A stretch of 64,000 bases of DNA from Rossellomorea marisflavi (GCF_022170785.1 NZ_CP081870.1:4154001-4218000); one strand, 5' to 3'. Positions 44,107 to 55,154 are shown, counted from the first letter of the stretch. Notes: generated from the sequence alone by a model not told the origin. Numbers and translations are program-made.

Positions 44107-45468
44107 ATGGAAACAACAGACAGTCTATTTCTAAAGCAACCGGTGAAGAAGGTATTCCTGCGCTACTTCTTCCCGTCCATGTTCGGCCTGATGGTCATGG
44201 CCGTCAATATCCTGATCGACGGCATCTTCATCGGCCACGGCGTCGGTGAGATCGCGCTAGCGGGCGTCAATGTGGCCCTTCCTGTATTCTCCCTCATCTT
44301 CGCCATTGCACTCTGGATCGGGATGGGGGGCGGGACGCTCTACTCCATGCACCTGGGGCGCTCTGATCATCATGCAGCAAGAAGTTTCTTCAGTCTTTCC
44401 GTCACCGCCGTCATTACCCTGCTCGCTCTTCTCGGGTTCATGGGATACGTCAATATGGAGGCTGTGGGGAGCTTGCTCGGAGCGAATTCGGATACAGCCC
44501 CTTTCGCCCATGAATACTTGAGCGTCATGTTCCTTTTCGGTTGGATCATTGCCCTCGAACAGGTGCTGAGCATCTTTGTCCGGAATGACGGAAGTCCCGT
44601 TCTTTCTATGATCTCACTGGTCGTCATGGCGCTGGTCAACATCGGCATGAACTATCTGACGATCTTCGTCTGGGGACTTGGGGTGACGGGTGCTGCCGTC
44701 TCCACAGTCACAGGGGGAGCAGTCGGCGTACTCATCCTCCTGACCCATTTTATAAAAAAAGAAAGCTCCCTGCGGAAGCCGGCATTTGCATGGAGCCTCC
44801 AGCGACTATTTCACATCTTTTCCATCGGGTTCCCCAGCCTGCTGGCTGAGATGGGGATGTTCGTTTTCGTGGCAGGCTACAATGTGACGATCGCCCATCT
44901 CCTGGGGACAGATGGGGTGGCCGCATTCTCTGTCATCAATTATCTCCATAGCTTCATGTTCATCACCTTCTTCGGTATCGAAGCCGCCCTGCAGCCGATG
45001 ATCAGCTTCTATCACGGAGCACGGGAAACAGGGAGCATCAAGGACAGCGTAAGAATCGGGGAAAAAGCCGCACTGATTCTTGGAATCGGATTGACTGGTA
45101 TCGGATTGGTGGCAGCGCCCCTCCTTGTATCCTTATTCGGGATCGAATCGGAGGAAGTCCGAACCATGGCCATACAAGGCCTTCGTCTCTTCTTCCTGGG
45201 ATACTTCTTCCTCGGATTCAACTTTGTCTATATGACCTACTTCCAGGCGACGGGCCAGATCGGGGCGTCTTCCCTGATCATCCTCTTGAGGGGATTCATT
45301 TTCCTTGTCACATTCTTACTGCTCCTGCCTGCCCTGATGGGATCAACCGGAGTATGGCTCGCCTTGCCATTTGCAGAACTGACGATGACGGCCTTGCTCT
45401 TCTTCTTCGTCAGGAGGAAGACACTCTCCGCATCCCCTGTGTCTGCAAAGCATCCCATCCACGGATGA
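44107..45468 (+). CDS. MATE-family multidrug efflux pump
   Basis: A 453-aa membrane protein with 12 TM helices and a MepA-like layout. It exports cationic drugs with Na+ or H+ exchange. The ATG at 44107 follows TGGAGGTCC; an ATG at 44071 is not supported by one. It follows the MerR regulator with a short gap and ends at a strong terminator. Confidence 0.9.
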   Translation: METTDSLFLKQPVKKVFLRYFFPSMFGLMVMAVNILIDGIFIGHGVGEIALAGVNVALPVFSLIFAIALWIGMGGGTLYSMHLGRSDHHAARSFFSLSVTAVITLLALLGFMGYVNMEAVGSLLGANSDTAPFAHEYLSVMFLFGWIIALEQVLSIFVRNDGSPVLSMISLVVMALVNIGMNYLTIFVWGLGVTGAAVSTVTGGAVGVLILLTHFIKKESSLRKPAFAWSLQRLFHIFSIGFPSLLAEMGMFVFVAGYNVTIAHLLGTDGVAAFSVINYLHSFMFITFFGIEAALQPMISFYHGARETGSIKDSVRIGEKAALILGIGLTGIGLVAAPLLVSLFGIESEEVRTMAIQGLRLFFLGYFFLGFNFVYMTYFQATGQIGASSLIILLRGFIFLVTFLLLLPALMGSTGVWLALPFAELTMTALLFFFVRRKTLSASPVSAKHPIHG

Positions 45469-45476
45469 ACGACCAA

Positions 45477-45515
45477 AACAGCCCAAGTCTTAAAGCGACT
45501 TGGGCTGTTTTTTAT
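45477..45515 (+). terminator. Terminator after the MATE gene
   Basis: AACAGCCCAAGTC / GACTTGGGCTGTT stem, then TTTTTT. Confidence 0.9.
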
Positions 45516-45599
45516 TAAGTGGGCAGGAACACGTTTCTTATGGGTAAGGTTGTGGAAAAATAAAGTCATCTTTCTTTTGTTAAAGTCAGGGTTTCTTGG

Positions 45600-45656
45600 T
45601 TTACAATTTCAGGTGACAGGAATATAATGACGTTAAGTTTGACCTAAGGAAACTTT
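45600..45656 (+). promoter_or_regulatory. mntH promoter and MntR-like operator
   Basis: TTTACA (45600-45605), 17 bp, TATAAT (45623-45628). Just after the start point, AAGTTTGACCTAAGGAAACTTT (45635-45656) in two halves resembles B. subtilis MntR boxes and is a near palindrome, so manganese excess would repress the gene. Confidence 0.75.
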
Positions 45657-45695
45657 TTAACCTATAACTAACTATCATGAAGCAGGTGAACATAC

Positions 45696-46958
45696 ATGAA
45701 GCAGTCAACAAAAACAACGTCTGCGGCAGAAGCCGTCCTGAGAGGGGATGTAAAAGGGTGGAAGAGGATCCTGCCATTCCTCGGACCCGCCTTCATCGCA
45801 GCCGTCGCCTATATCGATCCAGGTAACTTTGCGACCAACATCGCCGCAGGATCCACTTACGGCTATCAGCTGCTGTGGGTCATTGCCTTTTCCAATTTAA
45901 TGGCCGTACTCATTCAATCTTTATCAGCAAAACTCGGCATCGCTACAGGACGGAATCTTCCTGAAGTTGCGAGGGATCGATTCTCCAAGAAAACATCGAT
46001 CTTCCTCTGGTTCCAGAGCGAACTCGTCATCATCGCCACCGACCTTGCGGAATTCATCGGTGCCGCCCTGGGTCTCCATCTCATCTTTGGGATCGGCATG
46101 GTGCCGTCGGCCATCATTACGGCCGTCGCCTCCTTTGCGATTCTCGAAATGCAGCGCAGGGGATACCGGGCATTCGAGACGACGATCTCCGCCATGGTCA
46201 TCATGGTCGTCCTGGCATTCGCCCTGCAGACATTTTTCGCCCAGCCGGACTGGGCAGCCGTCGGTATGGGGATCGTGACGCCATCCTTTGAGGGGACAGA
46301 GAGCATCATCCTCTCGGCAGGAATCCTCGGGGCCACCGTCATGCCCCACGCGATCTACCTTCATTCCGCTCTGACGAACAAGCGGATCGTCGGACGTTCG
46401 GAAAAAGAAAAGAAACAGATCTTCCGCTTTGAATTCATCGATATCGTCATCGCCATGATCGTCGCCGGTGCCATCAATATGAGCATGCTCATCATCGCAG
46501 CAGCCCTCTTCTTCGAGAAGGGCATGCGAATCGAGGATCTGACCGTCATGTTCAACGAACTCGGATCGAACCTTGGTTCATTCACCGCCATCCTGTTCGG
46601 CCTCGGTCTCTTGATTGCCGGTCTTTCCAGCTCCTCCGTGGGAACGATGACAGGTGATGTCGTCATGCAAGGCTTCATCCGCAGGCACATCAATCTGTAC
46701 CTGCGCCGGGCAATCACGATGCTTCCGCCGCTGATCATCATCATCTCCGGCGTCAACGCAACCAAGGCGCTCGTCGTCAGTCAGGTGATCCTGTCATTCG
46801 GTATCGCCTTCGCCCTCGTCCCGCTCATCATGTTCACCAGCAACAAGGAGCTCATGGGCGAACTTCGGAATCACAAGGTGACCACCACCATCGCCTGGAT
46901 CATTTGCGGAATCGTTATTCTCCTGAACGGTTACTTGATTATCGATACATTCCTTTGA
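45696..46958 (+). CDS. mntH: Manganese transporter MntH (Nramp family)
   Basis: A 420-aa importer with 11 TM helices that takes up Mn2+ with protons. TM1 has the metal motif DPGNFATNIAAGS (Asp and Asn), TM6 has the MPHAIYLHS (Met-Pro-His) motif. Both are complete. The promoter carries a likely MntR box. GCAGGTG lies 8 nt before the ATG, and a terminator follows. Confidence 0.97.
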   Translation: MKQSTKTTSAAEAVLRGDVKGWKRILPFLGPAFIAAVAYIDPGNFATNIAAGSTYGYQLLWVIAFSNLMAVLIQSLSAKLGIATGRNLPEVARDRFSKKTSIFLWFQSELVIIATDLAEFIGAALGLHLIFGIGMVPSAIITAVASFAILEMQRRGYRAFETTISAMVIMVVLAFALQTFFAQPDWAAVGMGIVTPSFEGTESIILSAGILGATVMPHAIYLHSALTNKRIVGRSEKEKKQIFRFEFIDIVIAMIVAGAINMSMLIIAAALFFEKGMRIEDLTVMFNELGSNLGSFTAILFGLGLLIAGLSSSSVGTMTGDVVMQGFIRRHINLYLRRAITMLPPLIIIISGVNATKALVVSQVILSFGIAFALVPLIMFTSNKELMGELRNHKVTTTIAWIICGIVILLNGYLIIDTFL

Positions 46959-46962
46959 CCAC

Positions 46963-46998
46963 GAAAAAAAGAGCATTCCACCCGGGATGCTCTTTTTT
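46963..46998 (+). terminator. Terminator after mntH
   Basis: AAAAAAGAGCAT / ATGCTCTTTTTT arms with a short GC-rich loop. Confidence 0.85.
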
Positions 46999-47092
46999 GT
47001 TGGTTAATTTGTTCACAAATCTGTCACTTACGAAAGAAGAACCTTCCTTGGTATCCTTAGCTTCATTACAAATGAATGAAGGAATGATCAAT

Positions 47093-47572
47093 ATGCCAAG
47101 CTCTAAAAAAGAAGGTCTCATATTCGGGGTGATGATGTGCTTCGGAATGGTGATCGTCATGTCACTCTATAACGCTGTCATTAACGGAACCATCCAAGAT
47201 TTCTCCATGTTCTCCGTGGTCGAAATCGTCATAGGACTCGTGATTGCCCTGCTACTGGATATCGCCGTTGTCGGACCCCTTGCCAGGAAGATTGCGTTCA
47301 GCCTCCCCATCGACCGTTCAAAAAAAATCAACATGATCCTCGCCATGTCAACCTGCATGGTCATTGGAATGGTTCTCTTCATGTCAGTCTTCGGACTTGT
47401 GACAGCCGTCTTCGCTCACGGGTTGGAGGTGGAAAACCTCTTCACAGCCTACCTCATGATTGCCGGGAAGAATGTCATCATGGCATTGCCGCTACAGCTA
47501 CTCATCATGGGGCCACTTGTACGGGGATTATTCACAAAAGTAGTGAAACCACGCCTTACACCTGCTGCTTGA
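47093..47572 (+). CDS. DUF2798 membrane protein
   Basis: A 159-aa protein with four TM helices made of two similar DUF2798 halves (YNAVINGTI, IAVVGPLARKI; then MAGK-like AGKNVIMALPLQLLIMGPLVRG). The function of this family is unknown. The ATG at 47093 has GAAGGAA upstream; the open frame extends far upstream into mntH without a better start. Confidence 0.85.
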   Translation: MPSSKKEGLIFGVMMCFGMVIVMSLYNAVINGTIQDFSMFSVVEIVIGLVIALLLDIAVVGPLARKIAFSLPIDRSKKINMILAMSTCMVIGMVLFMSVFGLVTAVFAHGLEVENLFTAYLMIAGKNVIMALPLQLLIMGPLVRGLFTKVVKPRLTPAA

Positions 47573-47582
47573 TCCCTTGTGA

Positions 47583-47611
47583 TTCCCGCCCTTTATGATA
47601 ATGGGCGGGAA
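47583..47611. terminator. Hairpin between DUF2798 and thiolase genes
   Basis: TTCCCGCCC / GGGCGGGAA stem between convergent genes. The T tract is short, so termination is likely but weak. Confidence 0.5.
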
Positions 47612-47617
47612 CACTCA

Positions 47618-48709
47618 TTAAACAACCTCGAACAATACCGTCAACCCTATTCCTCCGCCGCTTCCAATGGCCGCTAACACGAAGCGGACACCGTTCCGTC
47701 TCTGCACCTCATAAAAAAGCCTCGTCACCATGATGCTTCCAGAGGCCCCGTATGGATGACCGATCGTCAAAGCACCGCCCGATACATTCAATTTTTCATA
47801 GGGGATGGAGAGCTCCGTGGCGCATGCGACAATCTTGGAGGCGAACGCTTCATTGATTTCGACCAAACCGATGTCGTCCATTGTAAGCTGATTGCGCTCG
47901 AGGATTTCCTTGATCGCCGGGATCGGTCCTGCGCCTGGAAAGTGGGGATGAACCCCGACGACTTCACTGTCCACAAAACGCAGAACGGGTTTTAAGCCCT
48001 TCTTTCTTGCAAGGGACTCCTCCATCACAAGGACAGCCGCAGCCCCGTCATGGATTCCGCAGCTATTCGCGGCCGTGACGGTGCCTCCCGGTTTGATGAG
48101 GGGTCTGGCCCTCTTCAACAATGCAGGAAGATTCCTCTTTTTCATCAGCTCTTCGTCAGTATCCACATCGGGAAGGGGGAGGATTTCCTGATGAACCATG
48201 CCATCCTCATGGGCCCGCCAGCTCCGATCAAAACTGAGGAGGGCATACTCATCCTGGGCTTCCTTCGTAATGAAGAATCGCTCGGCCACCAGCTCGGCTG
48301 CTGCTGGCATCTCGGGGTCCCCAAGTTCATCCGGTGAAAACCGGGCGCGACTTGGGAACGGTGAGGTGCTGACGCTTTCTGCTCCACCTGCAATGTATGC
48401 GTGCCCAGCCTCTCCCTGGATAAGGTGACAAGCAAGGCGGATCGCCTCCAATCCTGCACTGCACTGTCGGTCGATGGTCATTCCCGGTACAGCAAGAGGG
48501 ATACACGCTTCGAGACTTGCCAGGCGCGCCACATTACCTCCTGGACCAACCACGTTTCCGAGGATGACATCACAAATGGGGACCTTGGCATCTCCGGCGA
48601 GATGACGGATAAGGGGAGCCGCCAATTCATGGACTTCCAGCTCCTTCAAAATTCCTCCGGCTTTTCCAATCGGGGTTCGCTTCGCCTGGACGATCACAGC
48701 CCTTTTCAT
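47618..48709 (-). CDS. yhfS: Thiolase-family protein (YhfS-like)
   Basis: A 363-aa member of the thiolase family (acetyl-CoA acetyltransferase-like). The nucleophilic Cys is present (TIDRQCSAGLEAI), and so is the GHPYGASG His loop. The second catalytic Cys, in the usual CIGGG-like motif near the C-terminus, is replaced by Gly (AAIGSGGGIG), so a reduced or different activity is likely. It overlaps the ligase gene by 4 bp, as last gene of the yhfUTS-type operon, and is somewhat short. Confidence 0.85.
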   Translation of the reverse strand: MKRAVIVQAKRTPIGKAGGILKELEVHELAAPLIRHLAGDAKVPICDVILGNVVGPGGNVARLASLEACIPLAVPGMTIDRQCSAGLEAIRLACHLIQGEAGHAYIAGGAESVSTSPFPSRARFSPDELGDPEMPAAAELVAERFFITKEAQDEYALLSFDRSWRAHEDGMVHQEILPLPDVDTDEELMKKRNLPALLKRARPLIKPGGTVTAANSCGIHDGAAAVLVMEESLARKKGLKPVLRFVDSEVVGVHPHFPGAGPIPAIKEILERNQLTMDDIGLVEINEAFASKIVACATELSIPYEKLNVSGGALTIGHPYGASGSIMVTRLFYEVQRRNGVRFVLAAIGSGGGIGLTVLFEVV

Positions 48710-50166
48710 ACGGGAGACTCCAGCTGTCTTCGGAGCTCAGCCCTGGCTACTTTCCCGCTCGTCGTATAAGGGAGGGAGGGGACGAAGAGCCACCGTCTTG
48801 GCACTTTGTATCCAGCAAGATGATCCTTGCAGAAACGCTTCAATTCAAGTTTCTCCGCATGTCCAACTACCACAGCGACGGCGATCTGTCCCCAGTAAGT
48901 GTCGGGCATCCCGATGACGGCGACCTCTTCCACCCCCGGATGGCGGGCAAGGACCGTTTCAATCTCTTCCGGAAATAGATTGATGCCCCCGTACATAATC
49001 ATGTTTTTCTCCCGTCCTTCAATGATCAGGAACCCGTCCTTATCAATCTTGCCCATATCATGGACCGTGGCCCACCCGTCTTTATCCCTTATCCCTTCAA
49101 TCGTCCCGTCTTCCTCTTCATAGTAGCCGTCGATCAAGAAAGGACTCCGGACATGGATCTTCCCGACCTCATCAGGAGAGGTGATGACCCCTCCGCTGCG
49201 ATCACGGATTTCGATTTCCACATGCCGGCACGGCTTTCCGACAGTCGAGGTCTTGGACTGTCCGTCTTGACCCGTTAGGAAGGAGACAAAACTCAACTCA
49301 CCCGCTCCATAAAATTCGATCATTTCCATAGCGGGGAACATCATCCCGATTTTCGCCTTTGATTCCTCCGTCCATTTGGCCCCTGAGGAAAGAAGCTTGA
49401 ATGTCCTCTCCACACTCTGCCCTTCTTTCAGGAAGGCTTCCACCATCGTCGGGACTACATAGAGGGCTGTGATGGGCCAGGACCCAAGCCACTCCATCGT
49501 CTGGCTTGGAGAGAATTTATCCAATAGATACACCGTTCCGCCAAGATGAAGCGTACTGATGGCTCCATAGAGGAAATGAGAGTGAAAAAGGGACCCCGGT
49601 ATGAGAGTATGAACCGTTTCATCCAGTCCGAAGTCATGGACACTGCACTCGAAGCTCTTCACCCATGAATCATGGGAGCGCACGAAGGCCTTCGGACTGC
49701 CTGTCGTCCCGGAGGTAAAGCCTGTATAGAAAGGGGGATTGTCTCCAGGGGGTGTGATGGTTGTGAAAGGCGTATCCGCTATTTCTTGAAGACAATCTTC
49801 AACCTTTCTCGCCTCCGGAAATACTCCGTTCAAATGATTGAAGGATTTTTCAGTCATGATAATAATGCTAGGTTTCGAGAGGGACACCCGCTTCTCCAGT
49901 TCCGACTTCTTCCATTTCATGTCATAAGGGACGGCATTCCCCCCTGCCATGGCTGCCCCTGCGAAAAACTGCAGGAAGTCGATCCCGTTTGGCAGGAGGA
50001 TACCGATTGTCCGATTGCCTGCATCCCTGGATTGTAGCCAAGCTGCTGTTCGCTCGACTGCTTCTGCCCACTCCCGATAGGTAACGTCTTTATCTTCTGT
50101 ATGGATGGCTGTCTTTTCAGCTCTGATTTTTGCGTGCTGTGTATAAGCCTTGGTGATGGTCTTCAT
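48706..50166 (-). CDS. yhfT: AMP-forming acyl-CoA ligase (YhfT-like)
   Basis: A 486-aa AMP-binding enzyme that activates a carboxylic acid to its CoA ester. The P-loop GFTSGTTGSPKAF, FYGAGELS, HDMGKIDKDGF and the C-terminal hinge and Lys (TTSGKVARAEL) are present. In B. subtilis this operon is controlled by BirA. GGAGAG precedes the ATG. Confidence 0.9.
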   Translation of the reverse strand: MKTITKAYTQHAKIRAEKTAIHTEDKDVTYREWAEAVERTAAWLQSRDAGNRTIGILLPNGIDFLQFFAGAAMAGGNAVPYDMKWKKSELEKRVSLSKPSIIIMTEKSFNHLNGVFPEARKVEDCLQEIADTPFTTITPPGDNPPFYTGFTSGTTGSPKAFVRSHDSWVKSFECSVHDFGLDETVHTLIPGSLFHSHFLYGAISTLHLGGTVYLLDKFSPSQTMEWLGSWPITALYVVPTMVEAFLKEGQSVERTFKLLSSGAKWTEESKAKIGMMFPAMEMIEFYGAGELSFVSFLTGQDGQSKTSTVGKPCRHVEIEIRDRSGGVITSPDEVGKIHVRSPFLIDGYYEEEDGTIEGIRDKDGWATVHDMGKIDKDGFLIIEGREKNMIMYGGINLFPEEIETVLARHPGVEEVAVIGMPDTYWGQIAVAVVVGHAEKLELKRFCKDHLAGYKVPRRWLFVPSLPYTTSGKVARAELRRQLESPV

Positions 50167-50236
50167 CGTTTCTCTCCTTTTGTATGGTCTGTTTTGACCC
50201 TTTCGTGGAATAGATGGCGGATTCCTTCTTATAAAG

Positions 50237-50263
50237 CAAAAAAGGACACAAGTGTGTCCTTTC
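50237..50263 (-). terminator. Terminator between bioY and yhfT
   Basis: AAAGGACAC / GTGTCCTTT stem then TTTTTT on the minus strand, so YhfT and YhfS may receive only readthrough transcripts. Confidence 0.75.
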
Positions 50264-50265
50264 GA

Positions 50266-50847
50266 TTAAGCCGTTTTCGATAGATTGCCTGTCCGTTTCA
50301 ACGAGCCCAGTGAGCGCATGATGACAGGATGGGTGCGGAGCTTGTAGACGAGGATCGACCCGACCACTGCCTTGATGATATCCCCCGGTATGTAGGCAAG
50401 GCTGACCTTCACCGTATCCATCATCGAAATACCCATGACCATTGCCTGCACCGGGATCCCGATCAGGTAGATAAGGAAGATGCCGACGGTAAGATTCACG
50501 AGTAGCACATGGTGGAATTTCACTTTTTTGAAAAGGGACAGTACATAGCCGATGACAAACGCCGTGACAGCCCATGAAATGATGTAGCCTCCGCTCGGAC
50601 CGACGAAAACACCGAGTCCGCCGCGTCCACCAGATAGAAGGGGTACGCCCGCGGCGACAAGTAGAAGGAATACCGCCTGACTCATGAAACCCAGTCTAGC
50701 CCCCAGAATACCTCCCGACAGGAGCACACCCATCGTCTGAAGGGTAAGGGGAACCGGGGTGAAGCTAAGGGCGATGGACGGGATCAACCCGAATGAGCCC
50801 ATTACGGCCGCGAAGACCGCCACTAAAGTCATTTCTCTGATTTTCAT
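50266..50847 (-). CDS. bioY: Biotin transporter subunit BioY (YhfU-like)
   Basis: A 193-aa S-component of the biotin ECF transporter with six TM helices; the motif GGRGGLGVF and the WAVTAFVIGY segment fit BioY. It needs EcfA1, EcfA2 and EcfT from elsewhere. The ATG at 50847 follows AGGTGATC. The promoter upstream carries a BirA-like box. Confidence 0.92.
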   Translation of the reverse strand: MKIREMTLVAVFAAVMGSFGLIPSIALSFTPVPLTLQTMGVLLSGGILGARLGFMSQAVFLLLVAAGVPLLSGGRGGLGVFVGPSGGYIISWAVTAFVIGYVLSLFKKVKFHHVLLVNLTVGIFLIYLIGIPVQAMVMGISMMDTVKVSLAYIPGDIIKAVVGSILVYKLRTHPVIMRSLGSLKRTGNLSKTA

Positions 50848-50884
50848 ATGATGATCACCTGTTTTTATGTCATTTGATAGTTTT

Positions 50885-50936
50885 ATCATAGACACTGGGA
50901 TGATTTATGTCAACTTAATTTTATTACAGGTTTACA
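50885..50936 (-). promoter_or_regulatory. bioY promoter and BirA-like operator
   Basis: Minus strand: TTGACA (50908-50913), 17 bp, TATGAT (50885-50890). TGTAAAC (50930-50936) and GTTGACA (50908-50914) form inverted half-sites 15 bp apart, like BirA operators, and overlap the -35. Confidence 0.7.
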
Positions 50937-50972
50937 TATAAAAATTCACCCTGTTAAGAGTAGCTTCTAAAT

Positions 50973-51015
50973 GAAAAACCACCGGAGAGCTCCTGATCAG
51001 AGGCGGTCCGGTGGC
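50973..51015 (-). terminator. Terminator after the lipoprotein gene
   Basis: CCACCGGA / TCCGGTGG arms (50979-51014) followed by TTTTTC on the minus strand. Confidence 0.75.
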
Positions 51016-51029
51016 ACACAAACAATCGT

Positions 51030-51464
51030 TTATTTTAATACATCATCCTTATAGTCGGTGTCGACTTCGCCAACGAGGTAATCACCGTCAACTTTCTCCA
51101 TGATCCAGAACACGACTTCTTCATCCTCATCCTCAGATTTCTTTGGACTTACCATGACGACTTCCCATGGATTCTGGTATTGTTCATCTAAATCTTCCTC
51201 AATCTCTTTAAGCAGGTTCTTTTTTTTGATGGTTTCGAAGTTCAACTTCTCTACCCCGCCCATCTCGCGGACCATTCCTGCAACCATATCAATTGAACCA
51301 ACAAGATCGCTGTTACCCCCGACAATGTTGTTATAGGTTTCTTCATCGTTCTTAAGTGCGGCCTTATAAAGGGCTTCGACTGCCTTATCAGGTGAACTCC
51401 CAATCGAACAGGCACTTGTCAGTAAAACTAGACCGGCCATCAGTACATACAGTAGTTTTTTCAT
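51030..51464 (-). CDS. Hypothetical DUF4878-like lipoprotein
   Basis: A 144-aa lipoprotein with lipobox LTSACS. The first mature part (PDKAVEALYKAALKND, shown in part) and the two-strand acidic tail resemble DUF4878/SnoaL-like small lipoproteins that fold as a cone-shaped alpha+beta domain. Assignment is tentative. AGGGAGA-type ribosome binding site upstream. Function unknown. Confidence 0.65.
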   Translation of the reverse strand: MKKLLYVLMAGLVLLTSACSIGSSPDKAVEALYKAALKNDEETYNNIVGGNSDLVGSIDMVAGMVREMGGVEKLNFETIKKKNLLKEIEEDLDEQYQNPWEVVMVSPKKSEDEDEEVVFWIMEKVDGDYLVGEVDTDYKDDVLK

Positions 51465-51579
51465 GTTGAATCTCCCATTCTACTCTCTATTTTTAAACCA
51501 TTGACTAGAATACGATAAAAAGGAATATTATTCAATCTTTTTAGGTATTTATTAGTAGGTATTTATATTCATTAAATGC

Positions 51580-51612
51580 ACAAAAAGAAGACGGCAGGGT
51601 CATCTGCCGTCC
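51580..51612 (-). terminator. Terminator after bglH
   Basis: GACGGCAG / CTGCCGTC stem with a T-rich tail on the minus strand, 8 bp past the bglH stop. Confidence 0.85.
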
Positions 51613-51619
51613 TGAAGGA

Positions 51620-53089
<1,470 letters not shown>

Positions 53090-53152
53090 TCATCGTCCCT
53101 TTCTATAATGGAATGCTTTGGAGACTGCTGCTCTGCAGCCTCCAAGCTGTAT

Positions 53153-55051
53153 TTATTTCACTAATGTCAGCAGTTGTTCTCCTTCAAAGATCGGGCCGGA
53201 TTCGTTCATCGGCAGCACATCCAGATAATCGGCCGTATTGGTGATGATCACCATGGTGACCGCCTCCAAGCCCGCTTCCTTGATGGCGCCGCGGTCAAAC
53301 TCGACGAGCACCTGACCGGCTTCGATCCGGTCATTCGTTGCGACATGGGCCTTGAAGTGCTCACCCTTCAAGGAAACCGTATCAATCCCGATATGGATGA
53401 GGATTTCTTCACCGTTGTCCCCCTTGATCCCAATGGCATGCTTGGAATCGGCAAGGACCATGATTGTGCCGCTGATTGGCGCCACAATACGGTTGGCAGA
53501 TGGTTCAATCGCAATCCCTTTTCCCATGATCTCTTCGGCAAAGGTCGCGTCGGATACGTCTTTCAGTGGAACAATGGTTCCTTCAAGAGGAGACTGGATG
53601 CTTCCTTGTTTACCAGTAGCAATCGGTTGTTTCGGCTCAGTATCTGTTTTTACAGTCGCACCGTCTTCCGGGATATCCTCGAACCCAAGGATCAGGACAA
53701 GGATGAACGGAAGGAGAAGCGAAAGGACGAACAGGATGATGGCAATGATGATCGCAGCTGATGCACCGCTCGGATCTGCGAAGACCGGGAGGGAGAATAC
53801 CCCCACAAGTCCGCCGAGTGCGAAGGCTTTGAATCCGTACCAGCCGGCAAACGCCCCAAGGACGGCACTGGAACCCAACGCGTATACAAATGGCTTTTTC
53901 AGTTTCATATTGACCCCGTACATGGCCGGCTCGGTGATTCCGATAGTGGCGGAGATCCCTGCCGAGATTGCCATTTGACGAAGTGCTTTATTCTTAGTAC
54001 GTACAGCCACACCGAATGCGGATCCGGCCTGTCCCAGGTTGCTGATGAACATCATCGGCTGTAGGACAGCGTCATTGCCGTATAGGTTCAAATTTTGGAT
54101 GGCAATCGGAACGAATGCATAGTGCATTCCGGTCATGATGATCAACGGCATCAACCCGGCCATTAACGCTCCTGCGACAGGACCTGCATGTGTGAAGAGC
54201 CACAGGAAGATATCAGATAAGCCGTTTCCTAGGTTGGTTCCAAGCGGGCCGATCACCCAGAGGGTAAGAGGCATAACAATCAACAAAGTGATCATCGATG
54301 AGAACATAAGTGAAATGACTGATGGAATCACTTTTTTCACTAAGTTGTACACGTACTTTAGCAGAATGACGCCGAGGATGATCGGTACGACGCTTGATGC
54401 ATAGCTCAATACAGGAATCGAGATGAAATCTGCACCGAACAAGGTGAAGCTTTTCGCGTCGGTAAAACCGTTGGCTGCATTCATAAACGTCGGGTACATA
54501 AGCGTTCCAGCCACGGCAAGAGCCAAGTATTCATTGGTCTTTAGCTTACGGGCAGCAGATACGGCCAGGAAGAACGGCATGAAGTAGAACACGCTGTCTC
54601 CTATGGCATTAAGTACGGCATACGTGTCTCCCGTATCCTTCAACCATCCGACAGTAACAAACAGGGCCAAGAACCCTTTCAGTAACCCCGCACCGGCAAG
54701 AGCCGGCAGGATCGGAGTGAAGATACCGGAAATGAAGTCCATGACTGCAGACAACGCGCCTTGCTTTTGTCCTTTGCCTTCCGGAGCACTCCCGGATCCG
54801 CCCACAAGCGGTTCAACTTCCTCGAATACATCCGATACCGTGTTCCCGATGATCACCTGGAACTGATCACCTGAAAACTGGGCGCCAAGCACCCCGTCGA
54901 TTGATTTGATTGTATCGATATTGACCTTTTCTTTGTCATGAAGATTGAAGCGGAGCCGGGTGACACAATGCCACGCCTGATCGACGTTCCCTCCACCTCC
55001 GATGTTTTCAACTACCTGTTCGGCTAATTCTCTATACTTCTTTGCCATCAT
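53153..55051 (-). CDS. bglP: PTS beta-glucoside transporter, EIIBCA
   Basis: A 632-aa membrane permease that imports and phosphorylates aryl-beta-glucosides. IIB is N-terminal with Cys in WHCVTRLRF; IIC has about ten TM helices; IIA is C-terminal with His in LIHIGIDTV. The ATG at 55051 has GGGGGAACGA upstream. BglP also phosphorylates LicT in the absence of substrate, which is the usual feedback. It is preceded by a RAT/terminator pair. Confidence 0.95.
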   Translation of the reverse strand: MMAKKYRELAEQVVENIGGGGNVDQAWHCVTRLRFNLHDKEKVNIDTIKSIDGVLGAQFSGDQFQVIIGNTVSDVFEEVEPLVGGSGSAPEGKGQKQGALSAVMDFISGIFTPILPALAGAGLLKGFLALFVTVGWLKDTGDTYAVLNAIGDSVFYFMPFFLAVSAARKLKTNEYLALAVAGTLMYPTFMNAANGFTDAKSFTLFGADFISIPVLSYASSVVPIILGVILLKYVYNLVKKVIPSVISLMFSSMITLLIVMPLTLWVIGPLGTNLGNGLSDIFLWLFTHAGPVAGALMAGLMPLIIMTGMHYAFVPIAIQNLNLYGNDAVLQPMMFISNLGQAGSAFGVAVRTKNKALRQMAISAGISATIGITEPAMYGVNMKLKKPFVYALGSSAVLGAFAGWYGFKAFALGGLVGVFSLPVFADPSGASAAIIIAIILFVLSLLLPFILVLILGFEDIPEDGATVKTDTEPKQPIATGKQGSIQSPLEGTIVPLKDVSDATFAEEIMGKGIAIEPSANRIVAPISGTIMVLADSKHAIGIKGDNGEEILIHIGIDTVSLKGEHFKAHVATNDRIEAGQVLVEFDRGAIKEAGLEAVTMVIITNTADYLDVLPMNESGPIFEGEQLLTLVK

Positions 55052-55070
55052 TCGTTCCCCCTTTTTGTCC

Positions 55071-55145
55071 AAAAAAATACCCAAACGGAATCGGCCCTTT
55101 GGCCAAGTCCATTTGGGTAATGCCTGATCGAATCAGTAACAATCC
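55071..55145 (-). promoter_or_regulatory. LicT RAT and terminator before bglP
   Basis: RAT: GGATTGTTACTGATTCGATC to CAGGCATTAC (55117-55145). Overlapping terminator: TACCCAAA / TTTGGGTA stem (55078-55119) then TTTTTTT. LicT bound to the RAT prevents the terminator. Confidence 0.9.
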
Positions 55146-55154
55146 ACCATGAAG

